From Planctomycetota bacterium (GTDB lineage: Bacteria; Planctomycetota; Planctomycetia; Pirellulales; Lacipirellulaceae): a DNA stretch of 64,000 nucleotides. The notes beneath the pieces are model-generated. The model did no database searches. It saw only the letters and a list, made by a program, of their open reading frames with translations, and was not told the DNA's origin. The stretch lies in assembly GCA_029259945.1 (NCBI GenBank), contig JAJDEF010000037.1, positions 58,169 through 122,168 of the forward strand, written 5' to 3'. This document shows, piece by piece, positions 9,926 through 20,121 of this stretch. Within the stretch, counting starts at the first letter, position 1; each line of letters opens with the position of its first letter. The translations under genes were made by a program, and so were the position numbers.

Positions 9926-11041
9926 TCACACTCGCACCATCGACTCCGGCATCTCGCGCAAGAATAAATAAACCATCACCGCCAAGCCGAGAATATCTCC
10001 AACCAACGTTTCAAATGCGGCAGCGCAGCCGAGTGTGGCACTCAAATAGACAAATGTGGCCGCGGTCAGCAGCGAGACGCCACACAAAAACGTCGCGGTC
10101 AGACTTATCGTATCGCCCCGCGTGGTGCGTAGTTCTCGCAGCTCGCGAAAAAACTGATAGACCACCAAAGCGAAAATAATCGGGTTCAAAATCGAATAGT
10201 CGGCAAGCGCCGACAGACTAATCGCCGCATCGTAAAACCCGTGGGCAAACACCATCACGCCAAAGGTGGCCAACGCCTGAGGGCCCCAATCGCGAGGATA
10301 GCGCAACCCCCGATAGACCGCCAAACCTATCAAACCGGTAAGCGTCATGTGAAACGGATTCGCCGTCAAGAAGCGGCCGATCGCCGCCTGACCATGCGAC
10401 CCCGAAAAGTAACTAACGTTTTCCTCAATCGCAAAACCCAGCCCGACACATGCCGACAGCAACAGCACCGTCAATTCGCTACGCTGCCGCAACAGCCACG
10501 GCATCAAAAACAACAAGCATAAAAGCTTGGACAATTCTTCACGTAGGCCAATTCCCAAAACGTTATAGCGCAAGCCGGGCACTAGCTCCAGGCTATCTTT
10601 CAATCCCCAAGCCACTTCCTGCCAAAGCAGAAAGAACAGCGTGGGCCAAATGCTAAGCAACCCCAACCCCACAGCCACCAGCGCCCCGCCCAACCGCCAA
10701 TCAAAAATCCGATCGACACCCAACGCTTGCAGCAAAAACGCAAGCCAACAACACCCGGCAAAAATCGCCAGCGCCGCTGGCCCGGTGTGTGAAAATTCGG
10801 CCAGCATTCTCTCGGGCAAACTCCACCAAACCTGGCCCCACTCACCTTGTGTAGCCAACTGTTCGATCGACTGCCAAGCATCGCGCACGCCCTCGCCTTC
10901 GAGCCCCACTGGCGCTTTCGATTGAAACAGATACTGCGAGAAAGCCCCGATCCCTACCCCCAAAGCGATGATCCAAATCACCATCCGCCACAAAAATGCA
11001 GGGTCACGAGTCTTGTTTCTCAGATAGTTACGTCGGTTCAT
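9926..11041 (-). CDS. PrsW-like intramembrane metalloprotease family protein
   Basis: Polytopic; GIGLREELSKLLCLL, GFAIEENVSYF, GVMVFAHGFYDA motifs of PrsW/CPBP-like proteases; start chosen at ATG 11041. Confidence 0.82.
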   Translation of the reverse strand: MNRRNYLRNKTRDPAFLWRMVIWIIALGVGIGAFSQYLFQSKAPVGLEGEGVRDAWQSIEQLATQGEWGQVWWSLPERMLAEFSHTGPAALAIFAGCCWLAFLLQALGVDRIFDWRLGGALVAVGLGLLSIWPTLFFLLWQEVAWGLKDSLELVPGLRYNVLGIGLREELSKLLCLLFLMPWLLRQRSELTVLLLSACVGLGFAIEENVSYFSGSHGQAAIGRFLTANPFHMTLTGLIGLAVYRGLRYPRDWGPQALATFGVMVFAHGFYDAAISLSALADYSILNPIIFALVVYQFFRELRELRTTRGDTISLTATFLCGVSLLTAATFVYLSATLGCAAAFETLVGDILGLAVMVYLFLREMPESMVRV

Positions 11042-11197
11042 AGAGTCACAGTGTAACGCGTGCCATACCTGCAAGCAGACCCGAGAATTCATGGTTTTCA
11101 CGATTTCGACCGATCTGATATAGTGAGCGCACAAGTGTTCACATCGCGGCAAAGACATACCCAGTCCCCACCCCCCCCAATCTCCGACCCCCACAGC

Positions 11198-12289
11198 ATG
11201 CCCCGCGAACCAATTCTATCCGCCGCCGACCATCAGCAAGATGACCCCAGTCCGTCGACGACTGCCTCCAGCGCGTCGCGCGAAGAAGACACAGCCCTCC
11301 GCCCAAAACGGATGGAAGACATGGTCGGTCAGCGCGAAGTCTACGAACGAATAAAAATTGCCGTCGATGCCGCTCGCATTCGCAAAGAGCCGCTTGGGCA
11401 TGTGCTGCTTGATGGCCCCCCAGGACTGGGCAAAACCACGTTTGCCATGTGCATTCCAACCGCGCTCGAGGTGCCGCTACAAATCGCTAGCGGAGCAGCG
11501 TTGGCCGCCCCGAAAGATTTGCTGCCTTATCTGTCGAATGCCGAAGAGGGCTCGATCCTCTTCATCGACGAAATCCACCGGCTCCCCAAGACGGTCGAAG
11601 AGTTTATGTACCCCGCCATGGAAGACTTTCGCATCGACATCACCCTGGGCGAAGGCGTCAGTGCAAGAACGGTCAACATGGCCTTGCGGCCATTCACGCT
11701 CATCGGAGCCACCACGCGCACCGGCCTGCTCTCTGCCCCCTTGCGCGACCGCTTCCAAATCCGCGAACATCTCGAGTTCTACGACAACCCCGATCTCACC
11801 GAAATCGTCCGCCGCAACGCTGCAAAATTACAAATCGAAATCGATGACGAATCTGCACTAAAAATCGCCTGCTGCAGCCGGGGCACCCCACGCGTTGCGA
11901 ACAACCGCCTGCGATGGGTTCGCGACTACGCCACCAGTCGAGCCGATGGAAAAATCACGTTAGAAGTCGCGAACCGTGCGCTCACCATGCTGGCCGTCGA
12001 CATCCGGGGTCTCGATGGCCAAGATCGCAAGTACCTAGAAACCATCCTGCGCGTATTCAACGGCGGCCCGGTCGGGGTCGAAGCCGTAGCCCATACCCTC
12101 AACACCGCCACCGACACACTCACCGACGAAGTCGAGCCATTTCTATTAAGGGCCGAGCTAGTCGTCCGCACCCCTCGCGGCCGAAAACTAACCGCCGCCG
12201 GCTACGAACACCTAGGCGTCCCCCCCCCCGACGACCTAGGCCAAACCACCTTCTTCGACGAACTCGACCCGGACGACGAAACCACATAA
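11198..12289 (+). CDS. ruvB: Holliday junction branch migration helicase RuvB
   Basis: LRPKRMEDMVGQREVYERIKIAVDAAR.., LLDGPPGLGKTTFA, LFIDEIHRL, GATTRTGLLSAPLRDRF; start at ATG 11198. Confidence 0.97.
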   Translation: MPREPILSAADHQQDDPSPSTTASSASREEDTALRPKRMEDMVGQREVYERIKIAVDAARIRKEPLGHVLLDGPPGLGKTTFAMCIPTALEVPLQIASGAALAAPKDLLPYLSNAEEGSILFIDEIHRLPKTVEEFMYPAMEDFRIDITLGEGVSARTVNMALRPFTLIGATTRTGLLSAPLRDRFQIREHLEFYDNPDLTEIVRRNAAKLQIEIDDESALKIACCSRGTPRVANNRLRWVRDYATSRADGKITLEVANRALTMLAVDIRGLDGQDRKYLETILRVFNGGPVGVEAVAHTLNTATDTLTDEVEPFLLRAELVVRTPRGRKLTAAGYEHLGVPPPDDLGQTTFFDELDPDDETT

Positions 12290-12304
12290 CAAAAACACAC
12301 ACCA

Positions 12305-12359
12305 TAGCCCGGCCATCCTGGCCGGAGTTGGTACGGTGCGTTTCACGCACCTTACCAAC
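12305..12359. terminator. TAGCCCGGCCATCCTGGCCGGA repeat followed by a strong hairpin, possible ruvB / convergent-gene terminator
   Basis: GGCCatccTGGCC-type palindrome then GTTGGTACGGTGCGtttcaCGCACCTTACCAAC between convergent genes. Confidence 0.5.
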
Positions 12360-14319
12360 TTTTCGAGACTCCCAGCAGCAAGACACCGCAAAGAGGGCAC
12401 AAGAAAACCATCGCCATTAAAGCACTCTTAAGCTTATGAAATCGCGGCAAAGGGGCGGAGTTTGCGGCCTGTTCGACACGCTCGATTATTTCAATCTGCT
12501 CACTCTCGGTAAGCGGCCGAACTCGTACTTCGGCAACCACTTGATCGTTGCCCTCGGAGAGATACGTGCTTGAACTCGATGGGAAAATGGCCCCGTTGAG
12601 GCGTTGGTACTGGCTCTTCGATTCAAAATTCCATTCGCCATGTTCCTCGACGGCATAGCGGACCACTGCCCAATCGAGAGCAGGGTCTACTTTTACCTCA
12701 TTCCTCCGTTCAACTTCCTCACCTTCTACTTGCGCGATGGTAGTGTACGAAATGCTCCAGGGTTCTCCGCTACCGTCCTTAGGTCGAACCAAATCGGTAA
12801 TCTCCCAAGTGCTCAATCGTACTCTGTCGGTCAAGGGCAGCAAATCAGCGAGATTGCTGACACTAAGATAAGATCGCATCAGTTCGACTGTTTCTTCGCG
12901 TACGGCGCGAAAAGCATGATGATCTTTCACCCAACCTTCCATCACTCCATCCTCGTCTCGCAAGAGGTAGGCGCAACGCTCCTTTGAGAGCAATAGGAAC
13001 TGCTCTTGATTGCGTGAGTAATTCTCAGTCACCCAGAAATCATCTCCTCGAAACACTGCTCGAAATTCGACATGGAACGGCTGTTTGTCGAGGCCAGTTT
13101 TTTGATCGGTGACTACGCGGTCGAGTTCGACCAGAAAAGTCTGATTGGTGGGCAGGCTTTCGTTGTCTCTGACCACCTTTCGATAACCTGAGACCATTGC
13201 CTGCCAATCAACAGGATTCACAGAATCTGCAAATTCGATCTCTGTCTCGGCTGACTCCTGTGGATTGTTTTCAGCGATTAATTGGGCTTCCAACTCAATC
13301 CACTTCCAGAATTCGTTCTCGACCGATTCCCAGGAGTCTCCAAGAATTGCTTGGCAATCATCGAGAAAAGTACTGCGGCGGATGCCTGAGTAGAATTCAA
13401 AGAACTTTTCGCCGCCGTAGTGCTCCAAGAGATAGTGAACTAGCGGCCCTCCTTGCCAGTAGACCGGCCCACTGCCTTTGCCATACCAGAAAGGGTCTAC
13501 CAGTTCCTCCAAAGAATAGGCTCTGCCGTCCTTGCGCTTTTGTGCAAGGCTACTGATCTGAGAATCTCGGTCTGCGCTTTGGGTTTCTGCCCATCCTTCC
13601 AGGAGAACAAATGGCGGGTCGTGATCGGGACCAGCAAGTGCGGTCATAAGCGTATGGGCATTCTCGTGGCGGTCGAGGTAGGTCAGCTCAGACGGGTTGT
13701 CGTCCAGTCCGCAGAGGGCCCATAGACCGATTGCTCGCCGATTGTGCCAGACTAACGATCCACGGACCCAAGGAAACTTGTCGTCGGGAACCGACTTGCC
13801 AAGCAGCTTAGCCATTGCCTCGAGGTGGTCGTCCATCTCCTCGACAAGCCGATCTGCGTCGGGCGTCTGGCCCGCATCCATCAGCACCGAATGTTGACCG
13901 TGAGTCCACCGCGGGTATCGCCAACGAGCTTCTAAATCGAGAATAGAGGAGACCCAAGTCATCGTAGTACGCAACGGCGCATTGAACGCGATGGGGGCCC
14001 TAGTTTTTGCAACAATGCTGAGATTCGTAAAGTAGGTGCCCAACCAGACCAATGGGGTGGCGCCAATGAGTAACCAACCAAGCGCTCGCAGACGATTGGG
14101 GCCGCGTACCACACACCATGCTAACCCCATCATCGGAAACGAGATCGTCGCCACACTAAGTACCGCCCAAAAAGCGTGTGGGCGGATATACCAGATTCGC
14201 CAGAAAAGGAACGACAAAGCAATCGACGCCCCAACGGCAGCCCAAACGATTAATGCCAGTTTTGCCGTTCGATTCACACTACTATCCTCAAAGAAAATAA
14301 ACCCTGGGATTTTACGCAA
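12352..14319 (-). CDS. Hypothetical large membrane-anchored protein, possible peptidase-like domain
   Basis: 655 aa; N-terminal TM segments; ..LTYLDRHENAHTLMTALAG...LLEGWAETQSAD (HExxH-like HENAH followed by a downstream E). Confidence 0.7.
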   Translation of the reverse strand: MRKIPGFIFFEDSSVNRTAKLALIVWAAVGASIALSFLFWRIWYIRPHAFWAVLSVATISFPMMGLAWCVVRGPNRLRALGWLLIGATPLVWLGTYFTNLSIVAKTRAPIAFNAPLRTTMTWVSSILDLEARWRYPRWTHGQHSVLMDAGQTPDADRLVEEMDDHLEAMAKLLGKSVPDDKFPWVRGSLVWHNRRAIGLWALCGLDDNPSELTYLDRHENAHTLMTALAGPDHDPPFVLLEGWAETQSADRDSQISSLAQKRKDGRAYSLEELVDPFWYGKGSGPVYWQGGPLVHYLLEHYGGEKFFEFYSGIRRSTFLDDCQAILGDSWESVENEFWKWIELEAQLIAENNPQESAETEIEFADSVNPVDWQAMVSGYRKVVRDNESLPTNQTFLVELDRVVTDQKTGLDKQPFHVEFRAVFRGDDFWVTENYSRNQEQFLLLSKERCAYLLRDEDGVMEGWVKDHHAFRAVREETVELMRSYLSVSNLADLLPLTDRVRLSTWEITDLVRPKDGSGEPWSISYTTIAQVEGEEVERRNEVKVDPALDWAVVRYAVEEHGEWNFESKSQYQRLNGAIFPSSSSTYLSEGNDQVVAEVRVRPLTESEQIEIIERVEQAANSAPLPRFHKLKSALMAMVFLCPLCGVLLLGVSKSW

Positions 14320-14420
14320 ACTACTTGAAATTTAAGACAGTCGCTACTTGCTTGGGCCACAATACGCACGACCCCCAACAAACAAAACTCCGCGCTCTCT
14401 GCGCCCTCCGCGGTAAATCC

Positions 14421-14870
<450 letters not shown>

Positions 14871-14997
14871 CCCCCACATCAACAATCATAAATCAAACAT
14901 CTCACATCCTCCCTCTGCCCATTGACACCAATCCGCCAAACACGGTACCCTGGGCGATTCGCAATTCCCCGCTGGAAGCTCTCTGTGGAAGTCTGTC

Positions 14998-15177
14998 ATG
15001 GCCGTCCCAAAACGCAAACATTCCAATTCTCGCACCGGCAAACGCCGGTCGCACGACCGTCTGACTGCCAAGCAATTGCAGTCTTGCCCCAAATGCGGCA
15101 ATCCGACACCCTCGCACGTGGCCTGCTCGAATTGTGGCCACTACATGGGTCGGACAGTCGTTGAAACTGACGACTAA
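14998..15177 (+). CDS. rpmF: 50S ribosomal protein L32
   Basis: Manual translation MAVPKRKHSNSRTGKRRSHDRLTAKQLQSCPKCGNPTPSHVACSNCGHYMGRTVVETDD*; missed by ORF track length cutoff. Confidence 0.96.
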   Translation: MAVPKRKHSNSRTGKRRSHDRLTAKQLQSCPKCGNPTPSHVACSNCGHYMGRTVVETDD

Positions 15178-15206
15178 CGTCCTCTGGATCTGAGTGCTCT
15201 CGCATC

Positions 15207-16118
15207 GTGACGAAGACCGCCTTTCTATTCCCTGGCCAAGGCGCACAAACCGTCGGCATGGGTGCCGCGCTGGCCGCTTCGCTGCCGCAAGCCAAGTCGC
15301 TGTTCGATCGGGCAGCCGACATTCTCGGTTACGATCTGCTGCAACTTTGCACCGACGGCCCTGCCGAAAAACTCAACTCCACCGTCTACAGCCAGCCCGC
15401 ACTATTCGTCTGTAGCTTGGCCGCACTCGAACAACTCAAACAAGACTCGCCCGAAGTGGTCGAGTCGTGCTCAGCCACCGCAGGCCTCAGCCTGGGCGAA
15501 TACACCGCCCTGGTTTTCGCCGGTGCCATTGAATTTGAAGCGGGGCTACGGTTGGTCCAGACTCGCGGACAAGCGATGCAAGATGCGGCCAATGCCGCCG
15601 CAAGCGGCATGGTTAGCGTGCTGGGCCTCGACCGCGAACAAGTCGAAGCCATCTGCGACCAAGCGCGTGGCGACGAGGTACTTCAACTAGCCAACCTGCT
15701 TTGCCCAGGCAATATCGTCGTCTCAGGCAGCCAAGCCGCCTGCGACCGTGTACCGGCCATTGCCGAAGCCGCCGGGGCCATGAAAGTGATTCCGCTGGCC
15801 GTGGCAGGCGCTTTTCACACCCCGATCATGGAGCCCGCCGTCGCTCGACTGCGTGCCGCACTCGCCGAAGTCGAAATCAGTTCGCCCCGTATTCCGGTGG
15901 TTTCGAACATCGATGCTCGCCCACACGATCGTGCCGACGAAATCCGCTCACTCCTCGAACAACAGGTCGTCAATCCCGTACTTTGGGAAGATTCCATGCG
16001 TTGGCTACTCGACGATTTTGGTATCGAAAGCTGCTACGAAATCGGCCCCGGCCGCGTTTTGCGAGGCCTACTAAAACGCATCGCCCGAAAGTTTCCGTGC
16101 AAGAGCGTGACCGCCTAA
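15207..16118 (+). CDS. fabD: Malonyl-CoA:ACP transacylase
   Basis: KTAFLFPGQGAQTVGMG, AGLSLGEYTALVFAGA, AFHTPIM. Confidence 0.97.
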   Translation: MTKTAFLFPGQGAQTVGMGAALAASLPQAKSLFDRAADILGYDLLQLCTDGPAEKLNSTVYSQPALFVCSLAALEQLKQDSPEVVESCSATAGLSLGEYTALVFAGAIEFEAGLRLVQTRGQAMQDAANAAASGMVSVLGLDREQVEAICDQARGDEVLQLANLLCPGNIVVSGSQAACDRVPAIAEAAGAMKVIPLAVAGAFHTPIMEPAVARLRAALAEVEISSPRIPVVSNIDARPHDRADEIRSLLEQQVVNPVLWEDSMRWLLDDFGIESCYEIGPGRVLRGLLKRIARKFPCKSVTA

Positions 16119-16197
16119 GCCGGCAAAATCGAACCACCACAATAATTCAAACGTTCCACAACTCGGCTGAAACCGAGACTAACCAAAAGGTAACGAC

Positions 16198-16968
16198 ATG
16201 TCAGACACACCCTCTCGCCGCATTCAGGTCGACCTTTCTGGGCAAACCGCGTTGGTCACCGGCGCGTCGCGCGGCATCGGCAAAGCGATCGCGTTGACTC
16301 TCGGAAAAGCCGGCGCCAAAGTCGCTTGCATTGCCCGAAACGAAGAAAAGCTAAAAGAAACGGCCGACGAAATTACTGCCGCGGGTGGCACCGCTGCGAT
16401 TTATCCCTGCGATGTGACCGACTCAGCCGCAGTACAAAAAGTGGTCGAGACAGTGGCCGAGCAATGGGAAAAGCTTGACATTATTGTCAACAACGCTGGC
16501 ATCACCCGCGATACGCTCATCCCCCGCATGAGCGACGAAGAATGGGACGATGTCATTGCGACCAACCTTCGCTCGGTGTTCCTATTCACGCGTGCTGGCA
16601 TCCAAGCGATGATGCGCAAGCGTTACGGCCGAATCATCAACATCTCCAGCGTCTCGGGCATCATGGGCAACCCAGGCCAAGCGAACTACTCCGCCTCGAA
16701 GGCAGGCATCATCGGGCTGACCCGGACTGTCTCTCGCGAAATTGCCGGCCGCAAGGTCACGGTCAACGCCATTTGCCCGGGCTTTATAGCAACAGAAATG
16801 ACCGAGGCCTTGGGCCCACTCGTGCAAGACGAAGTCAAGAAACGGGTGCCAGCCAAACGACTTGGCGAAGCCGACGAAATCGCAGATGCGGTACTCTATT
16901 TGGCAAGCGATTCGGGTGCGTACATCACTGGCCAAGTTCTTACGGTCGATGGAGGCCTAACTGCTTAG
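16198..16968 (+). CDS. fabG: 3-oxoacyl-ACP reductase
   Basis: ALVTGASRGIGKAIA, NNAGITRDTL, YSASKAGIIGLTRT, ITGQVLTVDGG. Confidence 0.97.
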   Translation: MSDTPSRRIQVDLSGQTALVTGASRGIGKAIALTLGKAGAKVACIARNEEKLKETADEITAAGGTAAIYPCDVTDSAAVQKVVETVAEQWEKLDIIVNNAGITRDTLIPRMSDEEWDDVIATNLRSVFLFTRAGIQAMMRKRYGRIINISSVSGIMGNPGQANYSASKAGIIGLTRTVSREIAGRKVTVNAICPGFIATEMTEALGPLVQDEVKKRVPAKRLGEADEIADAVLYLASDSGAYITGQVLTVDGGLTA

Positions 16969-17160
16969 CAGCAAATGGTTTGCCGTTTGCCTGACATCCA
17001 ACGACCGACCTAGACAAGTGCTCTGAGAAACGCTATAAATCTTGACCTCACTTGCGAAGTCGCTCTATTTTGAACGACCGACAAAGCCCAGATCGTCCAG
17101 TTGGACGACTACACATACTATTTTTTCCAAAACATTCCCCAGGTTAAGGAGGACCATCAA

Positions 17161-17403
17161 GTGGCCTCAGTACTAGAACGAGTGACGGACATTGTGTCCG
17201 AACAACTCGGCGTCGATAAAGACAAAATCAGCGAAGAAACTTCTTTCGTCAACGACCTCGGAGCCGATTCGCTCGACACCGTCGAGTTGGTCATGGAGCT
17301 CGAAGAGGAGTTCGACGTAAACATCCCTGACGACGCCGCCGAAAAGATTCAAACGGTCGGCCAAGCGGTCAGTTTCATCGATCAGAACACTAGCAGCAAC
17401 TAG
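17161..17403 (+). CDS. acpP: Acyl carrier protein
   Basis: GTG start; [22 protein letters not shown]...[23 protein letters not shown] with the DSL phosphopantetheine site. Confidence 0.96.
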   Translation: MASVLERVTDIVSEQLGVDKDKISEETSFVNDLGADSLDTVELVMELEEEFDVNIPDDAAEKIQTVGQAVSFIDQNTSSN

Positions 17404-17413
17404 TTGGTAGACG

Positions 17414-18652
17414 ATGAAACGACGTGTTGTCGTAACAGGAATTGGCGTAGTCACGTCGCTCAGCCGCGAGGTCAACGACCTTTGGGAAAAGGTCCTCGCA
17501 GGTGAGAGCGGTATATGTGAAGTGCGCGCTTTTGACACCGCGGACTACAAGGTCAAGTTCGCCGGTGGCATCAATGATTGGTCCACCGAGGGATACCTCC
17601 CTCCCCGCGAATTGAAACGCGTTGACCGTTTTTCGCAATTTGCTTTGGTAGCAGGTGTCGATGCCGTCAAAGACTCAGGCTTAGACCTTTCGAGCTACGA
17701 CCCCTTTCGTTTAGGGGTGATCGTCGGCTCAGGCATCGGTGGCATCAACGAGATGGAGACGCAAGAGCGGAAGCTCCTTAGCAAGGGCCCCAGCAAAGTC
17801 TCGCCTTTCACCGTCCCAAAGATGATGCTCAATGCAGCCGGTGGACAACTATCGATCCGCTTCGGTCTGCGCGGCCCCAACTACGCAGTGGCTACCGCCT
17901 GTGCCAGTGCCACCAACGCCATGGGCGACGCCTACAAAGCCATCCAATACGACGATGCCGATATCATGGTCACGGGCGGCACCGAAGCCTCGGTCACCCC
18001 CATTTCGATGAGCGGGTTTGCGAATATGAAGGCGTTGTCGATGCGAAACGACAACCCCACCGCCGCAAGCCGCCCGTTCGACGCCAACCGTGATGGCTTT
18101 GTTCTCTCCGAAGGCGCCGGCATTTTAGTCTTCGAAGAACTGGAACACGCCAAAGCTCGTGGGGCAAACATCTATGGCGAAGTGCTCGGGTATGGTGCCA
18201 GTGCCGACGCCGGCCATATCACTCAACCCGACGCCGAGGGAACGGGAGCCGCTCGCGCGATGAGTCTTGCACTCAAAGATGCCGGGCTAAACATCGACGA
18301 AATCGACTACATCAACGCACACGGCACCAGCACTCCCTTGGGTGACAAAGCCGAAACCAAAGCGATGAAAATGGTCTTCGAAGACCACGCCTACAAGCTC
18401 AACGTTTCTAGCACCAAGAGCCAACTGGGCCACCTACTGGGTGCTAGCGGTGGCGTCGAACTCATTCTCAGTCTACTGGCAATGAAGCATCAAACCGTGC
18501 CTCAGACGATCAATCTCGAAACGCCCGACCCCGACTGCGACCTGAATTACACCCCCAACACGCCACAAGAACGGCAAATCCGCTATATCATGAGCAACAG
18601 CTTTGGGTTTGGTGGACACAACGCTTCGATTGTTGCCGGGCAACTGACCTAG
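17414..18652 (+). CDS. fabF: 3-oxoacyl-ACP synthase II
   Basis: MKRRVVVTGIGVVTSL, VATACASATNAMGDA (catalytic Cys), NAHGTSTPLGDKAE, KSQLGHLLGASGGVE. Confidence 0.97.
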   Translation: MKRRVVVTGIGVVTSLSREVNDLWEKVLAGESGICEVRAFDTADYKVKFAGGINDWSTEGYLPPRELKRVDRFSQFALVAGVDAVKDSGLDLSSYDPFRLGVIVGSGIGGINEMETQERKLLSKGPSKVSPFTVPKMMLNAAGGQLSIRFGLRGPNYAVATACASATNAMGDAYKAIQYDDADIMVTGGTEASVTPISMSGFANMKALSMRNDNPTAASRPFDANRDGFVLSEGAGILVFEELEHAKARGANIYGEVLGYGASADAGHITQPDAEGTGAARAMSLALKDAGLNIDEIDYINAHGTSTPLGDKAETKAMKMVFEDHAYKLNVSSTKSQLGHLLGASGGVELILSLLAMKHQTVPQTINLETPDPDCDLNYTPNTPQERQIRYIMSNSFGFGGHNASIVAGQLT

Positions 18653-18758
18653 ATAGCTAGCAGCGAACAAATCCACAGTCTCTCGGCCTTGCCCCTATCG
18701 GGCACCGACCCTATACTCCCCGCCGCAAAAAAACGGCCTCTTAACCAGGAGTATTCCG

Positions 18759-20036
18759 ATGCACCCTCGCATCGCGGCGTTCGCCCTCTGTTGCTTACTA
18801 TCAACCGCATCCCAAGCCCAACCGCCGGTTGCAACCAGCGAGTTGCCGCGACCCAGCGCTGCCAGTTGGCGGCCCGCTTCTGGCATTGGCTCGGCAGGCA
18901 AAAATCTGACTGGTCAAAGTGGAGTGCGGACGGCCGACGCTCGCAATGCGTCCTCCACGGGTGTCACTCCAGTTTCTTCGCAGACACCCGCTCCGTCTGG
19001 AAGTCGTGCTACAAGAGCACAAGTCAGCAAAGGCGCGGGAACACTGCCCAACGACCACGGGCAAATTTGGCGCGAGTATGACATCAGCCCCTACACTTTA
19101 CGCGTCAAAAATAGTGCACATCCCGAGCAAGCCATTGTCGACTGGATCCTCCGCGAGACGGGCTACGAAGCGTGGCACTCCACACCAGTCGGCTTGCTAA
19201 GCGCCGATAGAAAAGTATTGCGAGTCTATCACACACCTCAAATGCATACGGTCGTGGCAAATATTGTCGATCGCTTTGTGAATAGCCTTGCCGAAAATCA
19301 CGGCTTCGGGCTTCGGATTGTCACGATCCGCAATCCCAACTGGCGAACACGTGCCCTACCGCTGATGAAATCGCTCCCGGTTCAATCCCCGGGCGTGCAG
19401 GGTTGGATGCTGGCCAAAGAGGATGCCGCCCTGCTGATGTCTGAACTCAAACGACGCACCGACTATCGCGAACACAACCCTCCACACCAGATGGTTCAAA
19501 ATGGACAATCGTTGGTCATCTCAACCATGCAATCCCATTCGTACACCAAGGGAATTATCCGCACCCAGCAAACCTGGCCCGGCTATCAACCCGAGCTGGG
19601 ACAACTGGACGAAGGATTTTCGCTGGAATTCAACCCGCTGTTGGCAATGGATGCACGCACCGTCGACGCAGTGATCAAAGTCCGACTATCACAAGTCGAG
19701 AAAATGTTGTCGGTGAAATTGGAAGTTCCCTCGACCGTCGCCCCCAATCAGCGGGCCGAGTGCCAAGTGCCACAAATGACAATGGTGCAGCTACACGAGC
19801 GTTTCCGATGGCCCGCCGACCAAGTGCTACTGCTAAGCATGGGCGTGGTGGCCACCCCGGGGCCGAAAAAGCCGAACATCCTGACCGACTCGCTGCCGCT
19901 ACTACCCAAATCTGCCCCCCGAGCAGACGCCTTGCTGTTTATCGAAAGCAAAGGCCCTGTCGCCCCAACCCTCCCCGGCGCTCCGCGCGCAGCGACCGCA
20001 AGCCGTGCCCCACAGACGTTTCATGGGCGGTATTGA
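18759..20036 (+). CDS. Hypothetical secreted protein
   Basis: 425 aa; N-terminal signal-like MHPRIAAFALCCLLSTASQAQ; no family recognised. Confidence 0.75.
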   Translation: MHPRIAAFALCCLLSTASQAQPPVATSELPRPSAASWRPASGIGSAGKNLTGQSGVRTADARNASSTGVTPVSSQTPAPSGSRATRAQVSKGAGTLPNDHGQIWREYDISPYTLRVKNSAHPEQAIVDWILRETGYEAWHSTPVGLLSADRKVLRVYHTPQMHTVVANIVDRFVNSLAENHGFGLRIVTIRNPNWRTRALPLMKSLPVQSPGVQGWMLAKEDAALLMSELKRRTDYREHNPPHQMVQNGQSLVISTMQSHSYTKGIIRTQQTWPGYQPELGQLDEGFSLEFNPLLAMDARTVDAVIKVRLSQVEKMLSVKLEVPSTVAPNQRAECQVPQMTMVQLHERFRWPADQVLLLSMGVVATPGPKKPNILTDSLPLLPKSAPRADALLFIESKGPVAPTLPGAPRAATASRAPQTFHGRY

Positions 20037-20121
20037 GCGAGCCGCCTAGAGCAGTAGGCCAATTCAGGGTACGTTAGGGGGCTCTAAGCTCTGTACCCTC
20101 GCCTTCACTGCCTATATCCAC

